64,000 nt of DNA from Pseudofrankia nepalensis. GTDB lineage: Bacteria > Actinomycetota > Actinomycetes > Frankiales > Frankiaceae. A model generated the notes under the pieces. That model was not told the origin of the DNA. It saw nothing but the letters and a program-made list of their open reading frames with translations, and did no database searches. Shown in pieces: positions 1 to 8,285 of this stretch. The DNA lies in the NCBI RefSeq assembly GCF_016786305.1, contig NZ_JADWYV010000002.1, one strand, 5' to 3'. How positions within the stretch are numbered: position 1 is the first letter of the stretch; each line of letters begins with the position of its first letter. The position numbers and the translations under genes were made by a program.

Positions 1-1358
1 GCGGTCGGCAGCGTCGCGTAGGCGTGGCGGAAGCGCTCCTGTTCGGCGGGGTCGAGCAGGTGGAGGAACCGGCCGACGGTCACACCGGCATGCCGGGCAC
101 CGCTGATCACGGTCAGCGTGAACGCGCCACGATCAAGATCGCCCAGCGACTCGGCCGCGAGGCTGAAACGGAGTTCGGTGTGCGGAACCGGCGGCCGATC
201 CGCGACCGTCAGCGCGGCGATCAGCTCGTCGCCCAGGAGCACCTCGGCACGGCCGTCGAGGGCGGCGTGCTGTGCGATCTTCGCCAGCGTGACGTCGCGG
301 GCGGTGAGCAGCCGCGGCGCGCGCCGGTGCGACGCCCGGTATCCCGGGGGCAGGCCCAGCCCGGATCCGCCGACCAGTTCCCGGACAGGCACCGCCGCCC
401 CCGGTCCGTACCGGTCGAGGAACTCCTGGTGATAGGGCCGCCAGCCGGGCATCTCCGGCGCGACCAGGGTGAGGACCGAAGCGGCGCGTTCGGCCTCGCG
501 CAGCACCGCCGCAGGCAGCGCCACCGCACAGCCCACTCGAACGTCGGCCGCCGGCCGTACGGCCGGCTCCGGCTCCGGGCCGGGGGTGTAGCGGGCGAGG
601 TGCGTCGCCGGGTCGGTCACGGTCATCGGGGGACGTACCGGTGTCACCAGGACCCGGTGGGCCACCAGGCCGGCCAGCATCCGTTCGATGACCGCTCGCT
701 CGACCGTCGGTGCGTCGACGGCCAGCTTCGCGGCGAGGTCGGCGAACCCGATCGGCCGGCGGGCCAGGTCCACAGCCAGCCGCACGGGGCGGGTCAGGTT
801 CACCTCGGCGTCCCAGAGCTGGCCGTCGGCGCTCACGCCCGGCACGACCCACACCCTGCCGCGGGCAAACCCGAGGCTGTTGGTCACCACCGGGACCGTC
901 CGCAACATGTCCAGCCGCGCTTCGATCCGCCCGGCCTGCTCCGCCACGAGCAGACCGTCCGGCCGGTGCACCACCCGGTGGTCGCCTTCCCAGGCGGCGC
1001 GCGCCCGGGCGTCGAACTCGACGGGAGCGATGCCGGCGAACAGCCCAAACGGGGTTGCTCTGCTCGTCCAGCGCAGCAAATACCGCATCAGCGTCTCCAC
1101 CAGCCGCCGCACCGACCGCACCGAGGACCGGTCGGCTGCTGCAGGCGAGGCGAGCTGCCGCTCCACCTGGGCGGCCAACTCCCGCGAGGCGCCCCGCACC
1201 GCGACGGCGAACCCGTCCAACGCCCATGCCTGCCGCAGCCACAGCTGCCAGGTCGCGACGTCGTCGCTGTTCAGGTCCGGCCACGGTGGTAACTCCAGAC
1301 CGGTGGGAAAGGTCGTGGTCCTGATCAGCGCCGCGTCCACCGCTTGGTATGTGTGCAC
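1..1358 (-). CDS. Lantibiotic dehydratase (LanB), N-terminal part, cut by window edge
   Basis: This is the glutamylation-type dehydratase expected to dehydrate Ser/Thr of the lanthipeptide precursor encoded just upstream. About 452 codons are visible and the gene runs off the left edge, so most of the protein (family usually about 1000 aa) is missing. The reading frame begins VHTYQAVDAALIRTTTFP, the usual LanB opening. Further in, it reads RDVTLAKIAQHAALDG and then a stretch ending AGVTVGRFLHLL, both typical of the lantibiotic dehydratase N-terminal domain. I chose the GTG at 1358 because GAGG lies 6-8 nt upstream. A strong hairpin (1387-1416) sits between the precursor gene and this start, so LanB may be made at a lower level than precursor. 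Family assignment is confident. Absence of the C-terminal elimination domain cannot be judged here. Confidence 0.88.
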   Translation of the reverse strand, partial: MHTYQAVDAALIRTTTFPTGLELPPWPDLNSDDVATWQLWLRQAWALDGFAVAVRGASRELAAQVERQLASPAAADRSSVRSVRRLVETLMRYLLRWTSRATPFGLFAGIAPVEFDARARAAWEGDHRVVHRPDGLLVAEQAGRIEARLDMLRTVPVVTNSLGFARGRVWVVPGVSADGQLWDAEVNLTRPVRLAVDLARRPIGFADLAAKLAVDAPTVERAVIERMLAGLVAHRVLVTPVRPPMTVTDPATHLARYTPGPEPEPAVRPAADVRVGCAVALPAAVLREAERAASVLTLVAPEMPGWRPYHQEFLDRYGPGAAVPVRELVGGSGLGLPPGYRASHRRAPRLLTARDVTLAKIAQHAALDGRAEVLLGDELIAALTVADRPPVPHTELRFSLAAESLGDLDRGAFTLTVISGARHAGVTVGRFLHLLDPAEQERFRHAYATLPT

Positions 1359-1386
1359 CGCTACCTCTGCCTGTGGCCGTTGGGCG

Positions 1387-1416
1387 GGTGGCCCGGCCCG
1401 CGGGGGCCGGGCCACC
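1387..1416 (-). promoter_or_regulatory. Strong hairpin between precursor and LanB genes
   Basis: A perfect 13-bp stem (GGTGGCCCGGCCC paired with GGGCCGGGCCACC) closes a GCGG loop in the 66-nt gap between the precursor stop and the LanB start. No T-run follows on the minus strand. It could be a partial terminator or RNA-stabilising 3' structure that gives more precursor than enzyme mRNA, as in many RiPP operons. The pairing is seen directly; the function is inferred. Confidence 0.6.
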
Positions 1417-1424
1417 TGTTGGCG

Positions 1425-1562
1425 TCAGCTGTTGGTCGTGCAGGCGTCGCTGCTGGTCTCACCCGAGCCGCACTCGTCGGAGGTGCAGTCCTCCGACGCG
1501 ACCGCGCCGGCGGGTCCGGCGTCGACGAGGTGGACGTTGAGCTGGAACTCCGTGGGGTCCAT
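1425..1562 (-). CDS. FxLD-family lanthipeptide precursor, 45 aa
   Basis: This short gene encodes the precursor peptide of the FxLD lanthipeptide system. It has 45 codons from ATG 1562, with AAAGGA about 9 nt upstream. The leader contains FQLNV near residue 6, a variant of the family FxLD box. The C-terminal core from about residue 23 is rich in Ser, Thr, Asp and Glu and holds three Cys (residues 26, 31 and 41), so up to three thioether rings are possible. Asp residues next to Cys and Ala could be targets of the PCMT-like methyltransferase encoded upstream. A short inverted repeat (TCCCGGGA around GCCAT, 1588-1608) lies just ahead of the ribosome site. Neighbours on both sides support the call strongly. 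The core boundary is inferred. Confidence 0.85.
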   Translation of the reverse strand: MDPTEFQLNVHLVDAGPAGAVASEDCTSDECGSGETSSDACTTNS

Positions 1563-1657
1563 GGAGGGCCGTCCTTTCTGCCGTCGGTCCCGGGAGCCAT
1601 TCCCGGGAACCATTCCCCCTTCTGCGCAAAAGAGGGAGTGGCACCCGGGGAGGGCCG

Positions 1658-2878
1658 CTACTTGGCGGTTGGCCAGGTGAACACGAGACGGGTGTGCTTC
1701 TTGTCCAACACCATTCCGTCAGGAAGATCGGCGTCGGGAGTGCCGATGGAGAAGACACACAACGTCGAAGTAGGCCGGCCGGCCCTGTCCCAGGCGCGGA
1801 TCTGGTCGGCCATCTGCTCGGCGAGCCTGGCGGCATCGGGTCCGTGCGCGTAGACGACGTACTCGAATTCGGTCGTGGTGTCGTCGACCTGGCGGAGCTT
1901 CCCCCGGTAGGCCAGGGTCGCACCGTCGACGAACGCCGGGGTTCCGAAGCGCCACGACGGGACGACGAGGCCGTTGTCGATCGCCGCCAGTTCGGTAATC
2001 ATCAGGCCGAAATTGGGCAGGTGGGTCGCCAGCCACAGGTCAAGATCAGCGGAGAGCCGGCCGCTGGGGACCGTCACCCCCGACCGTGCCTCATGCCGTT
2101 CCTGGGAGAACACGGCGGCGACCGGGTCGCCGTCGATGTCCTGCTGATGCTCGTTGAGCCACAGCGTGACGCCGTCGCCGAGGGGGACACTGCGGCCCTT
2201 GCTGGCGCCCTCGCCCTGCATGGGGACGAATCCGCACAGCAGGTTGCTGGTGCTCACAAGGTGATTCCCGGCGCGCCGCAGTGCCCACGACCGGGTCATG
2301 CCCAAGGTGCGGAGCGGGACGACCAGGGTGCCGCCTTCGGCGAGCTGGCTGATCCAGGCCGGCGGGATATCCCACGCACCGACCGTGACCTCGATGAGAT
2401 CGAACCCGCGGCCAGGCTCGATCTCGAACTCGGCGTCCGCGCACACGACCTCAACATCGGAATAGCCCGCCGTGTCCAGGCAGGCGCGGGCCCGGTCGGT
2501 GACCTCCTGGTCGATATCGACCGTCAGCACCGACCCGCCTGGCCCGGCGATCTCCCGCAGCAAGGCGGCGTTGTACCCCCCGCTGCCGATCTCAAGGACG
2601 TGCCGGCCTTTCGCCTGGCCCAGCATCTCCGCAATCAGATAGGGCGCGGATACCGAACTCAGATTCACGCCGTCGGCGCTGCGTTTGGTGATGACGGCGC
2701 CGTCCCGGTATGCCTCCTCGAGCGGCACGCCCGGCGTGAACAACTCACGCGGCACCTTCCTCAGCGCCCGCTCCACCTCGGCGCGCATCGTCAGCCCTTG
2801 CCGCACATGCCCCGCGACAATCTTGTCGACGAGGGCGTTACGAAGATCCTCAGCCCGGGTGCTCGTGCTGGTGCTCAA
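1658..2878 (-). CDS. FxLD-system methyltransferase (PCMT-like)
   Basis: A 406-aa protein related to protein-L-isoaspartate O-methyltransferase, of the type found in FxLD lanthipeptide loci. The SAM-binding glycine-rich strand is HVLEIGSGGYNAALL at about residues 120-135, followed by an acidic strand (VLTVDID). A C-terminal region of about 200 aa beyond the PCMT fold is typical of the RiPP-associated branch. By analogy with PCMT homologues in lanthipeptide clusters it probably methylates Asp side chains of the peptide, possibly leading to aspartimide. That role is inferred. I chose the TTG at 2878 because AGGAAAGGG lies about 8 nt upstream. The frame stays open much further upstream but without coding character. 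The gene is first in the operon and lies downstream of two GntR operators. Confidence 0.83.
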   Translation of the reverse strand: MSTSTSTRAEDLRNALVDKIVAGHVRQGLTMRAEVERALRKVPRELFTPGVPLEEAYRDGAVITKRSADGVNLSSVSAPYLIAEMLGQAKGRHVLEIGSGGYNAALLREIAGPGGSVLTVDIDQEVTDRARACLDTAGYSDVEVVCADAEFEIEPGRGFDLIEVTVGAWDIPPAWISQLAEGGTLVVPLRTLGMTRSWALRRAGNHLVSTSNLLCGFVPMQGEGASKGRSVPLGDGVTLWLNEHQQDIDGDPVAAVFSQERHEARSGVTVPSGRLSADLDLWLATHLPNFGLMITELAAIDNGLVVPSWRFGTPAFVDGATLAYRGKLRQVDDTTTEFEYVVYAHGPDAARLAEQMADQIRAWDRAGRPTSTLCVFSIGTPDADLPDGMVLDKKHTRLVFTWPTAK

Positions 2879-3110
2879 GACGGTGCCCTTTCCTGATGTC
2901 CGCGGGTAACGCGGTCTCGGGCGCTTCCTGGAAGGTCTGCGCGTTGGTATTCGGGCTTTGGTTGCTGGCGTCCAGCCCCGTGACGTAGCTGGTCGCGGCG
3001 GCGGAAGCCGCTCGGCGCCCCGGCTCCGGATCATGCCTGTGAGCGGATCCCCGGCATGCTCTCGGCCGACGACGCCACCTTCGGACTCCGGATCAAGGAC
3101 TGATGCCGAC

Positions 3111-3150
3111 AGTGGCATATGCCACTTGCCTCAGAGTGGCATATGCCACC
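3111..3150. promoter_or_regulatory. Paired GntR operators upstream of the lanthipeptide operon
   Basis: Two palindromes, AGTGGCATATGCCACT (3111-3126, perfect) and AGTGGCATATGCCACC (3135-3150), have centres 24 bp apart. They lie about 230 nt upstream of the methyltransferase start, in the 308-nt gap after the GntR gene. The third copy next to the GntR start (3952-3967) indicates that all three are the binding sites of this regulator. The rest of the gap (2879-3110) shows no supported gene. Confidence 0.75.
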
Positions 3151-3186
3151 TGGTTTAGCAAGAACCCGGCGCTCGCGACGGGGTCC

Positions 3187-3933
3187 CTAGCTCGTCACGG
3201 GGTATTCCTGCTCAAACGTCCAGCTCTCAGGCGGGTAGACAGCCTCGACGAACTCCAGAGGCTGGTTCGCCTCGGTGCAGACGACATGGCGTACCACCAG
3301 AACCGCGTGCGGCCCGGGGCCCAGTTCCAGGTCGGCTGCCTCGGTGTCGGTGGCCAGCCGGGCGGTGACCCGATCCCGGGCCAGGCGGGCTCGCAGGCCG
3401 GTGACGCTCGCGAGGTAGGCCAGTGTGCCTTCGCGGATCCGCTCGGTCTGGAGCAGACGAGGGGCCACGTCGGCCAGGGCGGCAGAGATCCAGGACGTGG
3501 AGACCTCCACGGGTCCGTCGTCGCCATGGGTGATCCGGTGGCGCCGGATCACCCGCGGCACGTCGCCGCCCAGCGCTGCTTCCACATGCTCTGGCGCCGC
3601 CACGATCTCGGCCGCGACGATGCGGGCCCACTCGTTCGGCGGGTAGATCGCACCAGTCTCGCGCCCTCGGCCATACCGCTCGCGAGCCCGCCGATGAACG
3701 CCCATCTGATCCACGACGTAGCTGCCGGAGCCCTGCCGGGACTCGATCAGGCCCTGCACGCGCAGCGCCTCCAGGGCCTTCGTTGCCGTTGGTCGGCTGA
3801 CCTTCCAGTCGACAGCAAGGGTTCGCTCGGACGGGACCTCCGCGCCAGGCCGAAGATCGCCGCGCAGGATCTGATCTCGGAGATGGTTCGCGATCTGCAG
3901 ATACTTCGGAAGCACCCGCTGAAGGTCAGGCAC
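3187..3933 (-). CDS. GntR family regulator, HutC/UTRA type
   Basis: A 248-aa transcription regulator. The N-terminal winged helix is canonical: KYLQIANHLRDQI, then VPSERTLA, VSRPTATKALEAL, and a beta hairpin with the GSGSYV motif, at about residues 8-75. The C-terminal part fits a UTRA effector domain of the HutC subfamily. Start GTG at 3933 has AAAGGG upstream. A longer GTG start at 3966 would lie inside the operator and is less likely. The gene is divergent from the DUF1152 gene, and its own operator (3952-3967) lies between the two starts, so autoregulation is expected. Two more operator copies precede the lanthipeptide operon downstream, which makes it the probable local regulator. Its effector is unknown. 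Confidence 0.85.
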   Translation of the reverse strand: MPDLQRVLPKYLQIANHLRDQILRGDLRPGAEVPSERTLAVDWKVSRPTATKALEALRVQGLIESRQGSGSYVVDQMGVHRRARERYGRGRETGAIYPPNEWARIVAAEIVAAPEHVEAALGGDVPRVIRRHRITHGDDGPVEVSTSWISAALADVAPRLLQTERIREGTLAYLASVTGLRARLARDRVTARLATDTEAADLELGPGPHAVLVVRHVVCTEANQPLEFVEAVYPPESWTFEQEYPVTS

Positions 3934-3951
3934 GGCAACACCCTTTCGGCC

Positions 3952-3967
3952 AGTGGCATTGGCCACT
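3952..3967. promoter_or_regulatory. GntR operator between divergent gntR-like and DUF1152 genes
   Basis: The sequence AGTGGCATTGGCCACT keeps the outer AGTGGC/GCCACT arms of the pair at 3111-3150 and differs only in the four central bases. It lies 18 nt from the regulator start and 48 nt from the DUF1152 start, so it could control both promoters. Confidence 0.75.
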
Positions 3968-4015
3968 GGCCGCCAGCGTACGCCACGAGGGCCGCTCGGA
4001 ATCTAGGGTTGCGCC

Positions 4016-5152
4016 ATGAGACGTCTGGTCGTGGCCACCGGCGGCGGCGGCGACGCCCTGGGCGCAGTGATGATCGGTCGGGCGGATCAGTCCGACGTCG
4101 ATGTAGCGATCCTCACCTACGCCTGGGAGCGCCTGCGCGTCGACCCGTTGCCCGGACCGCGACGAGCCGGGGACTTCAACGGCCTGCGGCCGTTCGGCGA
4201 CCTCAACGCCCGCATCGTGTCCTCCACAGCTGTCAGCCCGCCCAGCAGATCGACCCTCCCGCGGCTCGCGGGGTCGATCGACACGCCTCTCCTCCTCCTC
4301 GACCCGTCCCAGGGCGCAGTCGGAATCCACGACCAGCTCAGCGAGATCATCAAACGTGAGGACGTTGACAAGGTTTCGCTCATCGACGTCGGCGGAGACG
4401 CGGTCGCACGAGGTGACGAGCCCGAACTCCTGAGCCCGCTCGCCGACACCCTGGCCATCGCCGCCTGCGCGAGTCTCGACGTGCCCACGGAGCTGGTCGT
4501 GGCCGGGCCGGGCCTGGACGGCGAACTCGCCGCCTCCGCCGTGCTGAACCGGCTTCGCGGTCTCGGCGGACGACGAACATCATCCGTAGGCCACCAGGAC
4601 GCCGACGCCGTGCGCACGATCCTCGCATGGCACCCCACCGAGGCCACGGCGCTCCTGGCCGCCGCCGCGCGCGGCCACCGCGGAACCGTCGAGCTGCGCG
4701 GCGAAGGGGCGACAGTCGAACTGAACGACGCGAGCGCGGACGTCTACGTCGCCGATCTCCGTCAGGTGTACGAGGGAAGCCTTCTCGCCCCGCTCCTCAC
4801 CGACACCCGCTCCCTGGCAGAGGCCGAGGACGCGGTTCGCGGTGCACGGGGCACATCCGAGATCGACTACGAAAGGCGAAAGCTCAAGACCCTACCTCCA
4901 GGAGATGAGCAACCAAGTCCCGCCGACCTCACGGCGAGAGCGCTGGCATACGTCGAAGACGCCGGCCAGCGGGGCATCGACCTTCTCACCTGCCGGCGGA
5001 TCGCCGAGGCGATCAAAGCGCCCAGGATCGAGGCGCCGGAACTGAGAGAACTCCTCACATCGATCCAACCCGGCCACGATGCCTTTCCGCTGTGGTCCAC
5101 GCGGCAGAGAAAAGCCCAATACGCCGACAGCTCGGCCTGGATGCATCGGTAG
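4016..5152 (+). CDS. DUF1152 domain protein
   Basis: A 378-aa protein of the DUF1152 family, whose function is not established. The glycine-rich nucleotide-fold start VVATGGGGDALGAVM (residues 5-19), then a segment ending NGLRPFGDLNARI and the block SLIDVGGDAVARGDEPEL at about residues 122-139 are characteristic. The Rossmann-like pattern and Asp/Gly-rich loops suggest binding of a nucleotide or other phosphorylated ligand; this is inference only. The ATG at 4016 is used. The gene is divergent from the GntR regulator and shares its operator, so it is probably co-regulated with the lanthipeptide locus. No membrane segments are seen. Confidence 0.75.
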   Translation: MRRLVVATGGGGDALGAVMIGRADQSDVDVAILTYAWERLRVDPLPGPRRAGDFNGLRPFGDLNARIVSSTAVSPPSRSTLPRLAGSIDTPLLLLDPSQGAVGIHDQLSEIIKREDVDKVSLIDVGGDAVARGDEPELLSPLADTLAIAACASLDVPTELVVAGPGLDGELAASAVLNRLRGLGGRRTSSVGHQDADAVRTILAWHPTEATALLAAAARGHRGTVELRGEGATVELNDASADVYVADLRQVYEGSLLAPLLTDTRSLAEAEDAVRGARGTSEIDYERRKLKTLPPGDEQPSPADLTARALAYVEDAGQRGIDLLTCRRIAEAIKAPRIEAPELRELLTSIQPGHDAFPLWSTRQRKAQYADSSAWMHR

Positions 5153-5254
5153 TTGCGGCTGCTTGATGGTGTCGCAAACGCGTAAATGCCCTTGAGCTGG
5201 GATGACGGTCTTGTTGAAGGACCGATCCGACCTGACCGAGCGGGCATCTACGAG

Positions 5255-5397
5255 GTGCGACTGTTGCATACCCCGTCGCGGACCCATGCCAGGTTCGATG
5301 ATCCGGATCTGGCATCGCGCGCGGGGCCACCGCTCTGGTCGCCGAGCACGTCTGCCCAGTCGACCCGCTCGGCGCGAACGCCGCGGGGCCCGGTTAA
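5255..5397 (+). pseudogene. Remnant of an IS1380-family transposase N-terminus
   Basis: Two pieces in different frames read like the start of IS1380 transposases. The first is VRLLHTPSRTHARFDDPDLA from 5255. The second, after a frame change near 5320, reads ALVAEHV and then VDPLGANA, ending at the TAA at 5395. About a dozen codons of the usual sequence between them are missing. The rest of the element is absent, and the end abuts the stop of the neighbouring minus-strand gene. I recognise the family from memory of the motifs; a profile search would settle it. Confidence 0.55.
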
Positions 5398-7019
5398 AGA
5401 TCAAATCCGATGGTTGGGGGTGGCGCCGTACCGGCACTCGGGTCAGGGGCGAACTCGGCCGCCGGTGCGATCTTGTCGGCGAGATGGTGGATGGCGAGAA
5501 CAGCGAGGGTGATGTGGGGTTCCCGGCCGGACAGGCCGAGCTGGTGGGCGAGCGGGGCGAGGATCTGGCGTAGGTCGTCGGTGGGGTGGCGCAGCGCGCG
5601 GACGAGGTCGTCGGACAGGCAGTGCAGTGTGCCGTGCTCACGGTCGTTGATCTCGACCCATCGCGGCTCTCCGGCAGGGGTGGTCAGCCGCGGCGGGCGG
5701 ATGTCCGCAGGCTGGTGGGCCTGGCTGGTCGTGGGTGGCCTGGGAGTCTGTGAGCCGAGGTGGGCGGCCAGGTGGGGCCGGGGCTGAGTGCCGGGGAGTT
5801 CGGCGAGGCGGGCGACGAGGGCGTGGGAAGCGGCGAGCGCGTCGGTGTAGGCCTGGGTCAGACGGGCGGCGCGCCGGCGGTCGAGGCGGATGTGAATGTC
5901 GTGGCTGGCGCGGTAGGTCAGCAGGTCACCGCCGAGCAGCCGCCTGGCGGTGACGGCGCCGCTGAGGGCGAGGTCGGGCAGGACCAGCGCGGCGCGGCGG
6001 AACGGGGCCAGGCCCTGCGGGGTGTCGCCGGCGAGGGCGCCGGTCAGGCGTTGCCGGATGTCCTCGGCGAGGGCGAGGGCCACCCGGCCTTCGGTTCCCA
6101 AAGACACGGTGTGGGCCAGCATCCTCGGGATGATCTCCCACGCCGCGGCGGTCGCGACGGCCTGTTTGCTGGCCTGGTCGTGGGGGGAGGCGGTCCGCCT
6201 GCCGGGGTTGCTGTAGGGGCGTAGCGCGAGGTTGGTCTGGCCGGCGATGACCGCCGCAAGGTCGGCCAGGGCGGCCAGGGCGTGGTGGGTGGGGGAGGCG
6301 TCGGGCTGGCTGAGGACGAACGCGGCGAGGCGGAGCTGTTCGAGCCGGCGGTCCAGGACAGGCAGGTCGCGGTCGGCGAACAGGGGTTGGAGGTCGTCGA
6401 GAGGGCCGGGCCGGTCGGGGCCGCCGCACTGGTCGACGATGTCGCCGGCCGGGACGGCCAGGCCGCGGATCAGCCATAGTGCTCGCGCGTTGGGGGGCAG
6501 CTGGCTGCCGGACACGACGGGCCTTCGCTCGGCCGAGTCCGGCGGTGCCGCCGTGCGCAGTTCGGTGAACAGGTCCTGCGCGGCGTCGGCCGCGAGGGCG
6601 GTCAGGGTCGCGACCCTGCCTGTTGCCGCGACGGTGGCGTCGCGGTCGGCCAGGTGGCGCGCGTCCGGGCCGAGCTCCTGCCCGTCCGGGCCGACCTGCT
6701 GGGCGAGCAGGTCGTGGGCCAGCGCGAGCCGGCCGGCCGCCACGTGCCACGGGCTCGCCCCCTCCACACCTGGCCGTGGGGTGTCGCTGGAGGGGAGGGC
6801 GGCGACGGTGCGGCCAACGACATCGGCGAGGCTCCACGCGGGATGGGACACGCCGAACCGCCGGGACAACAGCGAGGCGTGCCGGCCGGCGACCCGAACC
6901 AGCCCGACCAGCCCGGTCGTGTCCAGCTCGACAGGTCGCGTCGTCCCCCGGGCCGTGGCGCGGGCGGCGATCCGTACGGCGTCGTCGACGAGACCGCCGT
7001 AGGTGACCGGGTCAGCCAC
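5394..7019 (-). CDS. Hypothetical protein, 541 aa
   Basis: A long Ala/Arg/Leu-rich, largely helical protein that I do not recognise. It begins with GTG 7019 (VADPVTYGGLVDDAVRIA) inside the last codons of the upstream gene, an 8-nt overlap that suggests translational coupling. The composition is soluble; no signal peptide, membrane segment or obvious catalytic motif is visible. Near the C-terminus it carries a Pro/Gln-rich linker (about residues 425-450) and then a compact segment ending in IGFDL. The stop overlaps the IS remnant. Coding character is good over the whole length. The two-gene unit resembles the conserved hypothetical pairs found in accessory regions of actinomycetes, but no function can be assigned. 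Confidence 0.72.
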   Translation of the reverse strand: MADPVTYGGLVDDAVRIAARATARGTTRPVELDTTGLVGLVRVAGRHASLLSRRFGVSHPAWSLADVVGRTVAALPSSDTPRPGVEGASPWHVAAGRLALAHDLLAQQVGPDGQELGPDARHLADRDATVAATGRVATLTALAADAAQDLFTELRTAAPPDSAERRPVVSGSQLPPNARALWLIRGLAVPAGDIVDQCGGPDRPGPLDDLQPLFADRDLPVLDRRLEQLRLAAFVLSQPDASPTHHALAALADLAAVIAGQTNLALRPYSNPGRRTASPHDQASKQAVATAAAWEIIPRMLAHTVSLGTEGRVALALAEDIRQRLTGALAGDTPQGLAPFRRAALVLPDLALSGAVTARRLLGGDLLTYRASHDIHIRLDRRRAARLTQAYTDALAASHALVARLAELPGTQPRPHLAAHLGSQTPRPPTTSQAHQPADIRPPRLTTPAGEPRWVEINDREHGTLHCLSDDLVRALRHPTDDLRQILAPLAHQLGLSGREPHITLAVLAIHHLADKIAPAAEFAPDPSAGTAPPPTIGFDL

Positions 7020-7377
7020 GGCCCAGCGCCGCGAGCGCCCGGCGGGTGCGGACCGCCGCGCGGGCGATCGGAACCGGGTCGACCGCGATGTCGACCGCCG
7101 CCACCAGCAGCGACACCGCCCCTTCCAGCAGGGGTCGTACGTCCCCTGTCGTGACGCGCTCCAGGCCGGCCTCGAACGCCGGCGGGGCCGCCACCCCTGC
7201 GGTGTCGAGCTCGTAGACGGCCAGGTGCACGTCCGCCCGTGCGGTCAGCCCGGCCAGGCTCTCGCGGGCCGGGGCGTGCAGCAACCCGGACGCGGCATGC
7301 TCCAGCAACATCAACGCCACCCGCGCCCCGACCTCCTCGCCGCCGGTCAGCTCTGCCGCCCGCGTATGCCAGCCCAT
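7012..7377 (-). CDS. Hypothetical protein, 121 aa, first gene of a two-gene unit
   Basis: A small, mainly helical protein with the visible stretch ARVALMLLEHAASGLL early on and ending in RTRRALAALGRG. ATG 7377 is preceded by AGAGGAGG, a strong ribosome site. It overlaps the following 541-aa gene by 8 nt, so the two products are probably made together and may interact. I recognise no family. It could be a small helical partner or antidote to the larger protein, but nothing in the sequence proves this. Confidence 0.65.
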   Translation of the reverse strand: MGWHTRAAELTGGEEVGARVALMLLEHAASGLLHAPARESLAGLTARADVHLAVYELDTAGVAAPPAFEAGLERVTTGDVRPLLEGAVSLLVAAVDIAVDPVPIARAAVRTRRALAALGRG

Positions 7378-8285
7378 CGCGCCTCCTCTGATGTCCCAGA
7401 CCGCCAGGTCACCGGCCGCAGCGCGGCGCGCCTTCGGGCACGCCGGGCCTTCGTCGAGACCACGGCACCATCACCGAGCCCGCGACGCCGGGCCGCTGTC
7501 GCTGCCTGTGGACAACCCTGGGATCTCCACACCTCGCACCGGCCCTCGCGCAAGCCCTCACGGCCCGCACGGCCTGAGTCGGGAACCGCGCTGCCCGCGT
7601 GCGGTGCAGGAGTCCGCGATGTTGGCGGCGATGTCCCTCGCGAGGCCGCCGACGATGCCCCCGCGGGTGGGCCGGACCAATACGGGCTCGCCTCCACGTT
7701 GTCTCCGTGGAGCCGGCCGAGCGGCGTCGAGACGAGACCCACATGAGGACCCCCGTCCCAGCGCGGGATGCCAGCCAGGCAGCGACGAGGCGGTCTGGAG
7801 CCTGGTGGTGACCGCGAAGCCCGCGAGCACGGTCGGCAGGTCACGTCCCGGCGTTTCCGCGGCGTCGACGGCTGGCTGACGCCTGGGGAGCGGCCGCGGC
7901 AGGCCACCGCGTCCCTAGCCGTTGTTCACGTCGCCCAGGACGTCTTGGCCGCCGCCGCGACCCTCGGCGATCGCCTCACCTGTCCACTAGGCCCTGCCGC
8001 CGCCATTGAGGCGCCCGGCGAGCCACGGCTAGGTGATCCAGGCGATGTCCAACGGAACGGCAATGCCGGGCAGCGCTGGAGCAGGACGAGTCCTGGCCGC
8101 GACCAGGAACTCCGCTGCCAGGCTTCCACCGGGCACCACTCAGCTCGACTTGCGTCGCGTCCGCCGAGGCATCCACCGCCCTGTGCCAGGTGCTATCCGG
8201 GCGAGGCTGCCGGGACCGCTGTGGACTATACGTGGATTCGATCTTGCGGAGCGGCGCGGAGCGGTGAGCGCCCGCTAACCGCGCC
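7378..8285. other. 908-bp stretch with no supported gene
   Basis: Open frames exist on both strands but none has a convincing ribosome site, family motif or actinobacterial codon pattern over its length. Local GC at third positions is less biased than in neighbouring genes. This fits decayed sequence next to the IS1380 remnant region rather than a functional gene. I saw no tRNA or repeat array. Confidence 0.5.

Noticed and set aside
2880..3060. A minus-strand frame just upstream of the FxLD methyltransferase rich in Asn, Gln, Thr, a possible second precursor
   Set aside because: It has no ATG, GTG or TTG in frame near a ribosome site and ends inside the methyltransferase gene.
7391..7879. 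A plus-strand frame of 162 codons in the gene-poor stretch
   Set aside because: No ribosome site, no family motif, and competing frames of equal length on the other strand.
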